Positions 30,257 through 41,361 of a stretch of DNA of 41,361 bases are shown one piece after another. This stretch comes from a candidate division WOR-1 bacterium RIFCSPHIGHO2_01_FULL_53_15. GTDB lineage: Bacteria; Margulisbacteria; WOR-1; O2-12-FULL-45-9; XYB2-FULL-48-7. The stretch covers positions 1 to 41,361 of the forward strand of contig METM01000004.1 of the NCBI GenBank assembly GCA_001772335.1. The letters are read 5' to 3'. The notes below the pieces were generated by a model, which worked only from the letters and a program-made list of their open reading frames with translations, was not told the origin of the DNA and ran no database searches. Each line of letters begins with the position of its first letter. Within the stretch, counting starts at the first letter, position 1. A program made the translations under genes and the position numbers.

Positions 30257-31213
30257 TCAGAGCTTCTCGATGACTGCCTGGTAGAGCAGGGGGAGCATGA
30301 TCTCGTGATGGCCGGTCAGGGCGAATGCTTGGCTGCCGGGGCGCGAGAGGACGTTCTGCCGCGGGCGGTAGTGCTGGATCATATCCATATTAATTGTGGT
30401 GAAATTCTTGATCTTATTGCCCAGGTTGCGCGCCACCGTCAGCGCTTTCAGGAAAACTTCGGGGAGAAGAACGGCCGAGCCGAGATTGAGATAGACGCCG
30501 CCTTCGAGATCGCCGAGCACGGAACAGAGCAGACGAAAATCGGTAAAAGATGCCTTGCCCAGAGCTTCTGCGTCCACGTGGGGCGACATGTGGATCGTGT
30601 CGGTCCCGATCGCGACGTGAACGGTTACCGGCGTGCCTAACTTTGCGCCGGTTGCCATGATGCTTAGGTTTTGATGCGGAGCCTTGGTTTGCAAAAGTTT
30701 TTTGCCCAATAATTGCCCCATCCCTGATCCACTGATATCCTGATTACCTGCTTCCTGATCCCCTGATCCTCGGATCGCCTGATTCATGTCACGCATAGTT
30801 TCCTCGACCATCCCAAACATTCCCGTTTCCAAGCCTTCAGCCACGTCTTCTGATGTCCTGCCCAACGTCGCGATCTCAAAATCGTGGATCGAGCCGGCGC
30901 CGTTCAACGCCACGCAGGTGACGATCCCTTTCTTCATCAGATCGATGATTATAGGGTTGAGGCCGACCTTAATGACATGAGCCCCCATGCCGATCACGAC
31001 CGGCCGTTTCTTTTTATAGGCTTTGGCTATCGCCTCAACCGAACCGCGCAATGAATCGGCCGCTAAAAAATGCGGCAGGGAAGAGTAGAACTTTTCAAAC
31101 GAGGCGCCCTTACCGGCCGGTCTGGCGAAAGAAGCGAGTTCGACTTTGGTTGAGCGTTCGTGGGCGGAATATGTCTTGATCTTATTGAGGTCGACGGGCT
31201 TGTATTTCCCCAT
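30257..31213 (-). CDS. Conserved protein of unknown function, possibly deoxyhypusine-synthase-like
   Basis: This 318-residue protein has a Rossmann-like core: PVVIGMGAHVIKVGLNPIIIDLMKKGI, VALNGAGSIHDFEIA, GRTSEDVAEGLETGMFGM and VHVAIGTDTIHMSP. The pattern recalls the NAD-binding deoxyhypusine-synthase fold, but I cannot name a function. The ATG at 31213 overlaps the gmhA stop by 1 nt (TAATG). About 19 residues near 165-183 (GSGDQEAGNQDISGSG) come from an in-frame CTGAT octamer tract. Operon placement between gmhA and an epimerase suggests a role in surface-sugar or small-molecule metabolism. Confidence 0.6.
   Translation of the reverse strand: MGKYKPVDLNKIKTYSAHERSTKVELASFARPAGKGASFEKFYSSLPHFLAADSLRGSVEAIAKAYKKKRPVVIGMGAHVIKVGLNPIIIDLMKKGIVTCVALNGAGSIHDFEIATLGRTSEDVAEGLETGMFGMVEETMRDMNQAIRGSGDQEAGNQDISGSGMGQLLGKKLLQTKAPHQNLSIMATGAKLGTPVTVHVAIGTDTIHMSPHVDAEALGKASFTDFRLLCSVLGDLEGGVYLNLGSAVLLPEVFLKALTVARNLGNKIKNFTTINMDMIQHYRPRQNVLSRPGSQAFALTGHHEIMLPLLYQAVIEKL
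30724..30786. repeat. Octamer CTGAT tract inside a conserved gene
   Basis: Eight units of 8 nt (one of 7) begin CTGAT or a variant: CTGATCCA, CTGATATC, CTGATTAC, CTGCTTC, CTGATCCC, CTGATCCT, CGGATCGC, CTGATTCA. They are in frame with the unknown conserved gene and encode a Gly/Ser/Asp/Gln-rich loop. The unit resembles the intergenic tract at 17453-17576. Confidence 0.85.
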
Positions 31214-31782
31214 TACTTGCCGAAGAGCTCCTGTTCGATCAGCGAGCAGAGGATGTGGCCGATCGTGATGTGGCACTCCTGCACGCGCGGGGTGTTCTTT
31301 GACGGCACGGCGATCGCGATCTCGGCGATTGCCGCGATCCTGCCGCCGCTGCCGACCAACCCGATCGTTTTGCAGCCGAGCTGTTTGGCCTTTTCCAGGC
31401 CCGCAATGACATTCTTTGAATTGCCCGAAGTCGAGAGGCCAAAGGCGATGTCGCCCTTTTGGGCCAGCCCTTCGATCTGGCGGGAGAAGATATTATCAAA
31501 AGTGTAATCGTTGCCGATGGCGGTGATGATCGAGGTGTCGGTCGTCAGCGCTATAGCGGGCAGGGACTTCCTCTCCATCTGGAACCGGCTGATCAGTTCA
31601 GCCGCCAGGTGCTGGGAGTCGGCCGCCGAGCCGCCGTTGCCGAAAAAGAGGACTTTGTTCCCGTTCTTCAGCGCGCCGATCATCGCCCGGGCCGCTTTTT
31701 CTATCTGCGGCACGAGCGATTTTATGACCTGCTGTTTGACCTCAATGCTTTCTTTCAAGTTTGCCGCGATCCTGTTCTGCAT
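31213..31782 (-). CDS. gmhA: Phosphoheptose isomerase
   Basis: This is a 189-residue SIS-domain isomerase. FFGNGGSAADSQHLAAELISRF holds the substrate loop and the zinc-site His and Glu, LSTSGNSKNV is the second SIS motif, and QECHITIGHILCSLIE carries the C-terminal Gln/His ligands. It converts sedoheptulose-7-phosphate to glycero-manno-heptose-7-phosphate, the first step of the pathway completed by HldE and GmhB at 6.4-8.4 kb. It heads a leftward transcript and faces wecA divergently. Confidence 0.95.
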   Translation of the reverse strand: MQNRIAANLKESIEVKQQVIKSLVPQIEKAARAMIGALKNGNKVLFFGNGGSAADSQHLAAELISRFQMERKSLPAIALTTDTSIITAIGNDYTFDNIFSRQIEGLAQKGDIAFGLSTSGNSKNVIAGLEKAKQLGCKTIGLVGSGGRIAAIAEIAIAVPSKNTPRVQECHITIGHILCSLIEQELFGK

Positions 31783-31800
31783 GGGGTCATTTTAACATAA

Positions 31801-31829
31801 TTGAATTTCTCTTTCAAAGATGATATAAT
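31801..31829 (+). promoter_or_regulatory. Promoter of the wecA operon
   Basis: TTGAAT (31801-31806), a 17-nt spacer and TATAAT (31824-31829) stand 11 nt before the ATG at 31841. The leader would be only about 5 nt. It lies in the 58-bp divergent region with gmhA. Confidence 0.7.
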
Positions 31830-31840
31830 ATATACCCATA

Positions 31841-32794
31841 ATGCTTACGTTCCTGGCAACCTTCCTGATCGCCCTGGTTCTAACCATTCTTATTACCCCG
31901 ATGGTGCGCAGTTTTGCCCCCGAAATCGGCGCGATCGACCGGCCTTCCGAAAGAAAGGTCCACACCAAAAATACGCCGAGAACCGGCGGGATCGCCATCT
32001 TTTTCGGTTTCTCGGTGGCCGTCCTCTTCGGTCTGCTCCTCGGCGGCGTGCACGGCATGAAGATCAATCCCAATCCGATTCTCGGCATTCTGTTAGGCGG
32101 CTCGATCGTCCTCCTGGTCGGCCTGCTTGATGATATCCGCGGGCTGAAGCCGCTGGTCAAGCTCTTCTGGCAGCTGGTCGGCTCAGGAGTCGCCATCTAT
32201 TTTGGCGTCGAGATCTCTTTCGTCACCAACCCGATCAGCGGCGTCCTGCCGCTCGGGTTCTTCGCCATACCACTGACCCTTTTGTGGCTGGTCGGGATGA
32301 CGAACGCTGTCAATCTGATCGACGGCCTGGACGGGCTGGCTTCGGGCGTTATTCTGATCGCCGCCGGCATGTTATTTCTTGTCGCCCTGCGCACGCATCA
32401 GCCGGGCGCGGCGCTCCTCATGCTGGCGTTAGCGGGAACGGCGCTCGGTTTCCTGCGCTACAACTTTTTCCCGGCTTCGATATTTTTAGGCGATTCCGGC
32501 AGTTACTTCCTGGGTTTTGTGCTGGCGGCTTCCGCCATTGTCGGTGTTTTCAAAACGACGCTAGTCGTTGCCCTGTTTGTGCCCCTGCTCATCCTGGCGG
32601 TGCCAATCTTTGACACGACTTTTGCCGTTTTCCGGCGCCTAAAGAGCGGGAAAAATCTATTTTCCGCGGACGACAAACACATCCATCATCTGCTGCTGCG
32701 GGCGGGCTTGAGCCAGCAGCAGGCGGTCCTTTCAATCTATGCCGCCTGTTTTTTCCTGGGCATCCTGGCTCTTTTTATGTCATTGCCGAAATAA
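31841..32794 (+). CDS. wecA: WecA-like polyprenyl-phosphate N-acetylglucosaminyl-1-phosphate transferase
   Basis: This 317-residue membrane protein of the MraY/WecA family has about ten helices. Key motifs are DRPSERKVHTKNTPRTGG at the N-terminal cytoplasmic loop, LVGLLDDIRG with the metal-binding aspartates, NAVNLIDGLDGLASG, FLGDSGSYFLGF, and HIHHLLLRAGLS, the last pointing to WecA/TagO rather than MraY. It loads UDP-GlcNAc onto undecaprenyl phosphate to start surface-polymer synthesis. It begins an operon continuing with wecB and murA. Confidence 0.9.
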   Translation: MLTFLATFLIALVLTILITPMVRSFAPEIGAIDRPSERKVHTKNTPRTGGIAIFFGFSVAVLFGLLLGGVHGMKINPNPILGILLGGSIVLLVGLLDDIRGLKPLVKLFWQLVGSGVAIYFGVEISFVTNPISGVLPLGFFAIPLTLLWLVGMTNAVNLIDGLDGLASGVILIAAGMLFLVALRTHQPGAALLMLALAGTALGFLRYNFFPASIFLGDSGSYFLGFVLAASAIVGVFKTTLVVALFVPLLILAVPIFDTTFAVFRRLKSGKNLFSADDKHIHHLLLRAGLSQQQAVLSIYAACFFLGILALFMSLPK

Positions 32795-32798
32795 AAAT

Positions 32799-33965
32799 AT
32801 GGTGAATAGAAAAAGAATAATGTTCGTGTTCGGCACCAGGCCGGAGGCCATCAAGATGGCGCCGGTCATCAAAGAGGTCGAAAAATATCCCGACATGCTT
32901 GAGCCGGTCGTCGTCGTCACCGGCCAGCACCGCCAGCTGCTCGACCAGGTCATGCGTATCTTCGATCTCGACCCTGATTACGACCTCGGCATCATGGAAG
33001 AGAACCAGACGATCGGGAATATCGTCACCAAATCCCTGCAGGGACTTGAAGAGATAATCCTGCGCGAGAAGCCGGACATGCTCCTGGTCCAGGGCGATAC
33101 CTCGACCGCTTTTGCCGCGGCGCTGGCCGCATTCTACTACCGGATCCCGCTCGGCCATGTCGAGGCCGGCCTGCGCACTTTCGACAAGTGGCGGCCCTAT
33201 CCGGAAGAGATGAACCGCAAGCTGATCTCCGACCTGGCCGACCTCCATTTCCCGCCGACCCGGATCTCGGCCGCCAATTTGTTAGCCGAGAACATACCGA
33301 AAGAGAAAATTTACCTGACCGGCAACACCGTGATCGACGCTCTGCTTTCGGTCGCCAAAAGGAATTTCTCGCTGGAAAAAGCGGGGATCAAGCTGGGCAA
33401 AGGAAAGAAAACCGTTCTGGTCACCGCCCACCGGCGCGAGAGCTTCGGCCAGCCCCTGCGCAATATCTGCGCGGCGATCAAACGGCTGGCCGAGAAATAC
33501 CGCCGCGAGATCGAGTTCGTCATCCCCGTCCACCGGAACCCGATGGTCAGGAACGCGGTCAATGAGCTGCTGGAGAGCGTCGACAATGTCGAGCTGATCG
33601 AGCCGCTCGATTACGAGGCGTTCGTCCATCTGATGAAGGCCTCGTACATTATTCTGACCGATTCCGGCGGGGTGCAGGAAGAAGCGCCCTCGCTCGGCAA
33701 GCCGGTCCTCGTCATGAGGGAAAAGACCGAGCGGCCCGACGCGGTGGAGGCGGGGACGGTCAAGCTGGTCGGCCTGGATGAGAATGTGATTTTTAACGAG
33801 GCCGACCGACTATTGTCCGACCGCGCGGCCTATGAGGCGATGTCGAAAGCGGTCAACCCGTACGGCGACGGCCTGGCCAGTGAGCGAATTGTAGGAGTTC
33901 TTTTGCATTATTTTGGAGCGAGCGATCAGCGGCCGGAGGATTTTAATGTTAAAACTGTTAGTTAA
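32799..33965 (+). CDS. wecB: UDP-N-acetylglucosamine 2-epimerase (non-hydrolysing)
   Basis: This is a 388-residue GT-B-fold epimerase. IMFVFGTRPEAIKMAPVI is the signature start, and VQGDTSTAFAAALAAFY, HVEAGLRTFDKWRPYPEEMNRK, VTAHRRESFG and LTDSGGVQEEAPSLGKPVLVMREKTERPDA are all conserved. It converts UDP-GlcNAc to UDP-ManNAc, a precursor of surface polysaccharides. The ATG at 32799, 4 nt after the wecA stop, fits the family start; an upstream start would lie inside wecA. It overlaps murA by 20 nt. Confidence 0.94.
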   Translation: MVNRKRIMFVFGTRPEAIKMAPVIKEVEKYPDMLEPVVVVTGQHRQLLDQVMRIFDLDPDYDLGIMEENQTIGNIVTKSLQGLEEIILREKPDMLLVQGDTSTAFAAALAAFYYRIPLGHVEAGLRTFDKWRPYPEEMNRKLISDLADLHFPPTRISAANLLAENIPKEKIYLTGNTVIDALLSVAKRNFSLEKAGIKLGKGKKTVLVTAHRRESFGQPLRNICAAIKRLAEKYRREIEFVIPVHRNPMVRNAVNELLESVDNVELIEPLDYEAFVHLMKASYIILTDSGGVQEEAPSLGKPVLVMREKTERPDAVEAGTVKLVGLDENVIFNEADRLLSDRAAYEAMSKAVNPYGDGLASERIVGVLLHYFGASDQRPEDFNVKTVS

Positions 33966-35202
33966 AGGGGCCAAACCCCTGCGCGGCGAAGTCATGGTCT
34001 CCGGCGCCAAGAACGCCGCCCTGCCGATCCTGGCGGCGACGATCATGGTGCCCGGGCGATCGGTCATCCGCAATATCCCGAACCTCCTCGACGTGGTGAC
34101 TATTATTCGGGTCCTGCGGGCGCTCGGCATTAAAGCCGAGTATTCGCAGTCCGCGCCCAATACCGTCAACATCTGGAACTACCAGGTCAAGCATGTGGCT
34201 CCTTATGAGCTGGTGACGAAGATGCGCGCCTCGTTCTTCGTCATCGGGCCGATCCTGGCGGTCAAAGGGCTGGCCAAGATACCCCTGCCGGGCGGCTGTG
34301 CCATCGGCTCGCGGCCGGTCGATATTCACATTAAGGGCTTGGAAGCGCTCGGCGCCAGGGTCGAGCTGGAACACGGCTTTGTCATTGCCCGAGCGTCTAA
34401 ATTGCGGGGCGCCAAGGTCTATTTTGATTTTCCTTCCGTCGGGGCGACCGAATCGGTCATGATGGCGGCGGCGCTGGCTGAAGGGGAAACATCGATCGGC
34501 AACGCAGCGCGCGAGCCGGAGGTTGTCGATCTGGCCAACTTCCTGATCAAAGCCGGGGCGAAGATCGAGGGCGCCGGCACTGAAGAGATCAGGGTCGTTG
34601 GGGTTGAGAAACTTTCGCCGGTCGAATATTCGATCATACCCGACCGGATCGAAGCGGGGACGCTGATGATGGCGGCGGCGATCACAAAGGGCGATCTCAA
34701 GATCAGGGGCGTCATCGCGGAACATATTGAAGCGACGATAAGAAAACTTCAGGAGACGGGCATTCAGGTCGGCATTGACGGCGAGACTGTCAACATCAAG
34801 AACGACGATGGTTTCAAGGCCAGCGATGTCAAAACTCTGCCTTATCCGGGCTTTCCGACCGACATGCAGCCCCAGTTCACTTCGCTCCTTTCGCTGGCCA
34901 ACGGAACGTCTGTCGTTTCAGAAAGCGTTTTTGAGAACCGCTTCATGCACCTGCCGGAACTGCGGCGCATGGGCGCCGATATCAAGCTTGAGGGGCAGAG
35001 CGCGATCGTCAACGGCGTGGCCAAGCTTTCCGGGGCGCCGGTCCGGGTCACCGACCTGCGGGCCGGGGCGGCCCTGCTTTTAGCGGGACTGGCGGCGGAA
35101 GGGGAGACCCTGATCGAAGACCGCGATCATCACCTCAATCGCGGCTACGAGCGCCTGGTCGAAAAGTTCAACGCGTTGGGAGCCGATATAAAAAAGGCGT
35201 GA
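33946..35202 (+). CDS. murA: UDP-N-acetylglucosamine 1-carboxyvinyltransferase
   Basis: MurA, 418 residues, is the first committed enzyme of peptidoglycan synthesis, adding enolpyruvate to UDP-GlcNAc. The start segment GAKPLRGEVMVSGAKNAALPILAA contains the catalytic lysine and asparagine. The active-site loop LPGGCAIGSRPVD keeps C118, the residue alkylated by fosfomycin, so sensitivity is expected. The ATG at 33946 is chosen for its upstream GGAGGA; the coding start overlaps wecB by 20 nt. It overlaps ybeY by 4 nt (GTGA). Confidence 0.95.
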   Translation: MLKLLVKGAKPLRGEVMVSGAKNAALPILAATIMVPGRSVIRNIPNLLDVVTIIRVLRALGIKAEYSQSAPNTVNIWNYQVKHVAPYELVTKMRASFFVIGPILAVKGLAKIPLPGGCAIGSRPVDIHIKGLEALGARVELEHGFVIARASKLRGAKVYFDFPSVGATESVMMAAALAEGETSIGNAAREPEVVDLANFLIKAGAKIEGAGTEEIRVVGVEKLSPVEYSIIPDRIEAGTLMMAAAITKGDLKIRGVIAEHIEATIRKLQETGIQVGIDGETVNIKNDDGFKASDVKTLPYPGFPTDMQPQFTSLLSLANGTSVVSESVFENRFMHLPELRRMGADIKLEGQSAIVNGVAKLSGAPVRVTDLRAGAALLLAGLAAEGETLIEDRDHHLNRGYERLVEKFNALGADIKKA

Positions 35203-35531
35203 GAAAACTGGTCAAGAAGATTCTGGCGGCTGAAAAGGCGAAGGGGAGGATCGATGTTTCATTCGTTGATGACGACGAGATCAGGCGGCTGAATAAGCAA
35301 TTCAGAAGGAAAAACAAGCCGACCGATGTCCTTTCGTTCAATTATGATGCGGGAAAGATCATTGGTGATGTTATAATTTCTCGGGAGACAACGGAGAAGA
35401 ACGCGAAAAAGTTCGGCGTCACCTTGAAAGAAGAAGTAAAACGGCTGGTCATTCACGGGACGCTCCACGTTCTGGGTTACGATCACGGGAGGCAAATGAG
35501 GCATGCCGAAGAAGTTTATTCGCAGTTTTAA
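35199..35531 (+). CDS. ybeY: Endoribonuclease YbeY
   Basis: YbeY, 110 residues, is a short but complete-looking metalloprotein for 16S rRNA 3'-end processing and ribosome quality control. The zinc motif HGTLHVLGYDH supplies H86, H90 and H96, and PTDVLSF is the other family signature. The start is GTG at 35199, overlapping the murA stop (GTGA). The C-terminal portion overlaps dgkA by 29 nt, so the two proteins share coding DNA in different frames. Confidence 0.93.
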   Translation: MRKLVKKILAAEKAKGRIDVSFVDDDEIRRLNKQFRRKNKPTDVLSFNYDAGKIIGDVIISRETTEKNAKKFGVTLKEEVKRLVIHGTLHVLGYDHGRQMRHAEEVYSQF

Positions 35532-35855
35532 ATACGCGCGGGCCGGGATGAAGCATATCGTCACCACCCAGCGCAATATCCGGATTCATCTGGTCGCCGG
35601 GCTCTTGGCGGTTTTAGCGGCGTTCTGGCTGAGAGTTTCAACTGTCGAAGTGGCGATCCTCGCTCTAACCATCTCATTCGTCATCGTGGCCGAGATGGTC
35701 AACACGGCGATCGAAGAGACGATCAACCTGGCCCAGCCGGGCGAACATCCGCTGGCGGGCATGATCAAGAATATCGCGGCGGCGGCTGTCCTGACGGCGG
35801 CTTTCGCCTCGCTCATTGTCGGCGCCTTGATCTTTATACCGAGGTTAATTGAATT

Positions 35856-35868
<13 letters not shown>
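35503..35868 (+). CDS. dgkA: Diacylglycerol/undecaprenol kinase
   Basis: This is a 121-residue DgkA-family membrane kinase with an N-terminal amphipathic part, three helices and the signature EMVNTAIEETINLA, where the glutamates and asparagine bind Mg-ATP. FKYARAGMKHIVTTQRNIRIH fits Gram-positive-type undecaprenol kinases as much as diacylglycerol kinases. Placement beside wecA and murA favours undecaprenyl-phosphate recycling. It overlaps ybeY by 29 nt and the CNNM gene by 13 nt. Confidence 0.9.
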
Positions 35869-39529
<3,661 letters not shown>

Positions 39530-39539
<10 letters not shown>

Positions 39540-40216
39540 GATCTTATAATGGAAAAGGCCATGACCGCCGCCCCAAAGCCGTTGTCGATATTGACGACTG
39601 CCACGCCGGGGGCGCAGGAGTTCATCATGGTCAGAAGCGCCGACAGGCCCTTGAAACTCGCGCCATAGCCGACGCTGGTCGGCACCGCGATGATCGGCTT
39701 GTCGATCAGCCCGCCGATAACGGAGGGGAGGGCGCCTTCCATGCCGGCGGCGACGATGACGACTTTCGCTTTCTTTATCCGGTCAAGATTATGGACCAGC
39801 CGGTGTATCCCTGCCACGCCGACGTCAAACAACCGGTCGACTTTCAGCCCAAGAAATTCAGCCGTCACGGCCGCTTCTTCGGCAACGGGGTGGTCGGCGG
39901 TGCCTGCGGTGACAATAGCGATCCTGCGTTCTGCTATCTGCTTTCTGCTGTCGGCTTTCTTCTTCACCGTAACAATCCTCGCCGCCTCGTGATATTTTGC
40001 CTTCTTCAAAACTTTATTCACCGCCAAGTAAGCTTTCCTGTCGGCTCTGGTGGCCAGGACGTTCTGGCCTTTGTCGGCGATACTCTTGGCGATCTTGGCG
40101 ATCTGAAGCGGCGTTTTTCCTTCACAATAGATGACTTCAGGAAAGCCCTTACGCAGGTGGCGGTGATGATCGACCTTGGCGAAGCCGAGGTCTTCGTAGG
40201 ATTTGTTTTTCCCCAT
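39530..40216 (-). CDS. larB: LarB, nickel-pincer cofactor biosynthesis carboxylase
   Basis: LarB, 228 residues, carboxylates and hydrolyses nicotinic acid adenine dinucleotide to make the biscarboxylic pyridinium mononucleotide for the nickel-pincer cofactor. The N-terminus (GFPEVIYCEGKTPLQ) and the PurE/AIR-carboxylase-like core TAGTADHPVAEEAAVTAEFLG, AAGMEGALPSVIGGLIDKPIIAVPTSVGYG are typical. A TCTGCTT heptamer tract encodes KADSRKQIAER between the two parts. It overlaps larC by 10 nt. larE is not in the window, so the pathway is incomplete locally. Confidence 0.92.
39930..39957. repeat. Heptamer TCTGCTT tandem tract inside larB
   Basis: Four adjacent 7-nt units: TCTGCTA, TCTGCTT, TCTGCTG, TCGGCTT, with a decayed unit before them. 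On the minus strand, in frame, they encode ADSRKQIAE, a linker between the N-terminal part and the carboxylase-like core. Confidence 0.85.
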
Positions 40217-40222
40217 AAAATA

Positions 40223-40231
40223 ATTATACCA
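40223..40231 (-). promoter_or_regulatory. Extended -10 promoter of larB
   Basis: The minus strand reads TGGTATAAT, with the larB ATG 6 nt later. The -35 region is filled by the palindrome at 40238-40270. The block GGCAGGTCTTAGTGGTATAATTA resembles the rfbC upstream block, so the two promoters may share an origin. Confidence 0.6.
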
Positions 40232-40237
40232 CTAAGA

Positions 40238-40270
40238 CCTGCCCCGATGGAATTGGGGCGCCAGGACAGG
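40238..40270. repeat. Palindromic repeat upstream of larB
   Basis: CCTGCCCCGAT and ATTGGGG...CAGG form a hairpin with a 7-bp inner stem (one G-T pair), a 3-nt loop, a small bulge and an outer CCTG/CAGG stem. It fills the space between the amidohydrolase stop and the larB promoter. It could also act as a weak terminator for the amidohydrolase gene, although it lacks a T-run. Confidence 0.7.
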
Positions 40271-40287
40271 AGGGGTTACGAAAAACA

Positions 40288-41181
40288 TTATTCTATAGGC
40301 AAGTTAAATATTCTAACCGCGTTATGAAAGAAGATCGCCTCGATCTCTTCTGGTGTGAGCAGGGTAATCAGGCGGCTGAAGCCGGCGATGGAATTTTCCA
40401 ATGACATGTATGGGAAATCAGTTCCCCACATTATTCTCTCAGAGCCAAGTGCCATGACAATCTCCTTCATTACTTCCGGGGTTTGGATCAATGGGTGGCA
40501 GTAAGCCAAATCAAAAAAGACATGTTCCCTCTCGGCCAAATGTTTAGTGGTTTCGCGCCACTGCCAGCCGCCAAGATGAGCGGCAACCTGCCTGAGTTTG
40601 GGAAACATTTCATTAATCCTTGCCAGTTTGGGAGGGGTCGCATTGTATACGCGATCATCCAGCGTTACCCCGCCGCAGTGCCAGAAGATTGTCCAGCCAT
40701 GAACATTTAACAATTCGTAAAAGGGGAGCCATTGCTCATCAATTGGGTCAAATTTTTGGAATTTCCAGCCCATCGAGTCAGCCATGGGGTGGAGTTTCAC
40801 GCCCAAGAATCCAAAACTCCTGATCCGCTCGAGCTCAGCGGCAATGATATTGAACGGCAGGTGGGGGTTGATCGCCGCCAGGGAAAAGACTCTGCCCGGA
40901 TTGTTATCCATCAGCTCTTTTGCCCAATCATTCATCCGGGCAACTTGTTCGGGGGTCTTGTCATAATTGGCTACCGGTAAATTAACCGATGCCACCAGAT
41001 TGAATCGTTCTGCCGCCTGAAAATAGCCAGTGGTGGAGGGATCCGCCGGCCTTTCTATCCTCAGACTTTCCGCTGCCGCCGAACCATCTCTTAGAAATGC
41101 GGTTAGTTTTCCTGCCGCTTTCATCGGATGGTGGTGGGTATGACAATCTATGATTCTGATGTTTCTCGCACCGATGCGCAC
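40288..41181 (-). CDS. Amidohydrolase (amidohydrolase_2/TIM-barrel metal-dependent hydrolase)
   Basis: This TIM-barrel hydrolase of about 297 residues has DCHTHHHP with the HxH metal pair near the N-terminus, GVKLHPMADS, FWHCGG, AHLGGW and the late MWGTDFPYMSLENS aspartate motif. The substrate is unknown; relatives include decarboxylases and lactonases. I choose the GTG at 41181, which has AAGGAG 6 nt upstream; a GTG at 41196 is in frame and possible. It is separated from larB by a palindrome. Confidence 0.82.
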   Translation of the reverse strand: MRIGARNIRIIDCHTHHHPMKAAGKLTAFLRDGSAAAESLRIERPADPSTTGYFQAAERFNLVASVNLPVANYDKTPEQVARMNDWAKELMDNNPGRVFSLAAINPHLPFNIIAAELERIRSFGFLGVKLHPMADSMGWKFQKFDPIDEQWLPFYELLNVHGWTIFWHCGGVTLDDRVYNATPPKLARINEMFPKLRQVAAHLGGWQWRETTKHLAEREHVFFDLAYCHPLIQTPEVMKEIVMALGSERIMWGTDFPYMSLENSIAGFSRLITLLTPEEIEAIFFHNAVRIFNLPIE

Positions 41182-41302
41182 ACCCAACTCCTTCACAATT
41201 GAATTTTGCTGTTACTCCCCATTTATTTTCTGCAATTAAACCTGTTAATTTCACAGCAATTTTTGCAATTTTGCAATTTGGGGCAAAAGCTGAACGCTAC
41301 AT
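41182..41302. other. Gene-free stretch with a GCAATTTT repeat
   Basis: This 121-bp A+T-rich stretch separates the amidohydrolase start from the transposase-like end. It contains three close copies of GCAATTTT or GCAATTTG (about 41260-41280). No promoter is convincing. Confidence 0.5.
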
Positions 41303-41361
41303 TCAACCAGCAATTGCACCACTTAGCACCTCTTGCGGCGTAGAATAATTTAAGCACTTTC
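41303..41361 (-). mobile_element. 3' end of a probable IS30-like transposase (partial, runs off the window)
   Basis: On the minus strand, an open frame entering from the right edge reads KCLNYSTPQEVLSGAIAG and then TGA. The pattern KxLNYxTPxEVL is the usual C-terminal signature of IS30-family transposases. Only 18 residues are visible, so the family call is tentative and intactness cannot be judged. Confidence 0.55.

Noticed and set aside
31105-31130. ACCGGCCGGT in the unknown conserved gene as a palindromic repeat copy
   Set aside because: It is short, lacks the CCTGCC arms, and can be explained by ordinary codons for a PAGK segment.
40982-41254. Minus-strand 90-codon frame starting KLTGLIAENKWGV beside the amidohydrolase start
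   Set aside because: It overlaps the amidohydrolase in another frame for most of its length. Its later residues are the low-complexity shadow of that gene, and it lacks a ribosome site.

Overview
This window looks like chromosomal DNA from an uncultured, anaerobic, diderm bacterium of a candidate phylum. That is an inference from gene content; no marker gene fixes the lineage. Envelope genes point to lipopolysaccharide: gmhA, hldE and gmhB for ADP-heptose, lptC, and rfbC. A four-subunit ferredoxin-dependent 2-oxoacid oxidoreductase (porGDAB), thioredoxin genes and larB/larC fit an anaerobic life style. The genome is compact. Most same-strand neighbours overlap by 1-30 nt, and five of six convergent pairs overlap at their 3' ends.

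Layout. 20-3106 (+): MacB-type ABC ATPase and two permeases. 3084-8369 (-): gmhB, hldE, TPR lipoprotein, lptC, trxB, thioredoxin-fold protein and a CheY-like receiver, read leftward. 8400-15218 (+): a truncated recR start, an mntA-hepT toxin-antitoxin pair, intact recR, a YIP1-like protein, porGDAB, HU and an R3H ATPase, as one tight run. 15201-16775 (-): nadB. 16862-18939 (+): SWIB protein, terminator, small membrane protein, tRNA-Gln, GIY-YIG protein, DUF167 protein, polysaccharide deacetylase. 18934-19810 (-): rfbC and a NIF3/CutA-like protein. 19921-21504 (+): DsrE-like protein and cation/proton antiporter. 21527-26813 (-): trehalose cluster (sensor-fused otsA, otsB, cytochrome c, DUF5752, treT). 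26876-28920 (+): cation exchanger and ACR3 transporter. tRNA-Glu and a C39 peptidase fragment follow. 29341-31782 (-): gmhA, a conserved protein of unknown function, a nucleotide-sugar epimerase. 31841-38500 (+): wecA, wecB, murA, ybeY, dgkA, a CNNM/HlyC protein and pyrG. 38484-40216 (-): larB and larC. 40288-41181 (-): amidohydrolase, with the last codons of a probable IS30-like transposase at the right edge.

The most notable observations are these. (1) The mntA-hepT cassette sits exactly at the start of recR, flanked by two 69-bp copies of the recR 5' end. The distal copy completes a functional recR, while the proximal copy survives as a 32-codon leader ORF. (2) A family of degenerate tandem tracts, mostly of 7- or 8-nt period, lies both between genes and in frame inside nadB, larB, larC, an unknown conserved gene and the signal peptide of a TPR lipoprotein. 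(3) Short palindromes of the CCTGCC...GGCAGG type extend the C-termini of PorB and HU and lie just upstream of two extended -10 promoters. (4) Trehalose-6-phosphate synthase is fused to a two-TM sensor with a HAMP domain. (5) Many promoters place the -10 hexamer only 6-12 nt from the start codon, so leaderless or nearly leaderless mRNAs appear common here.
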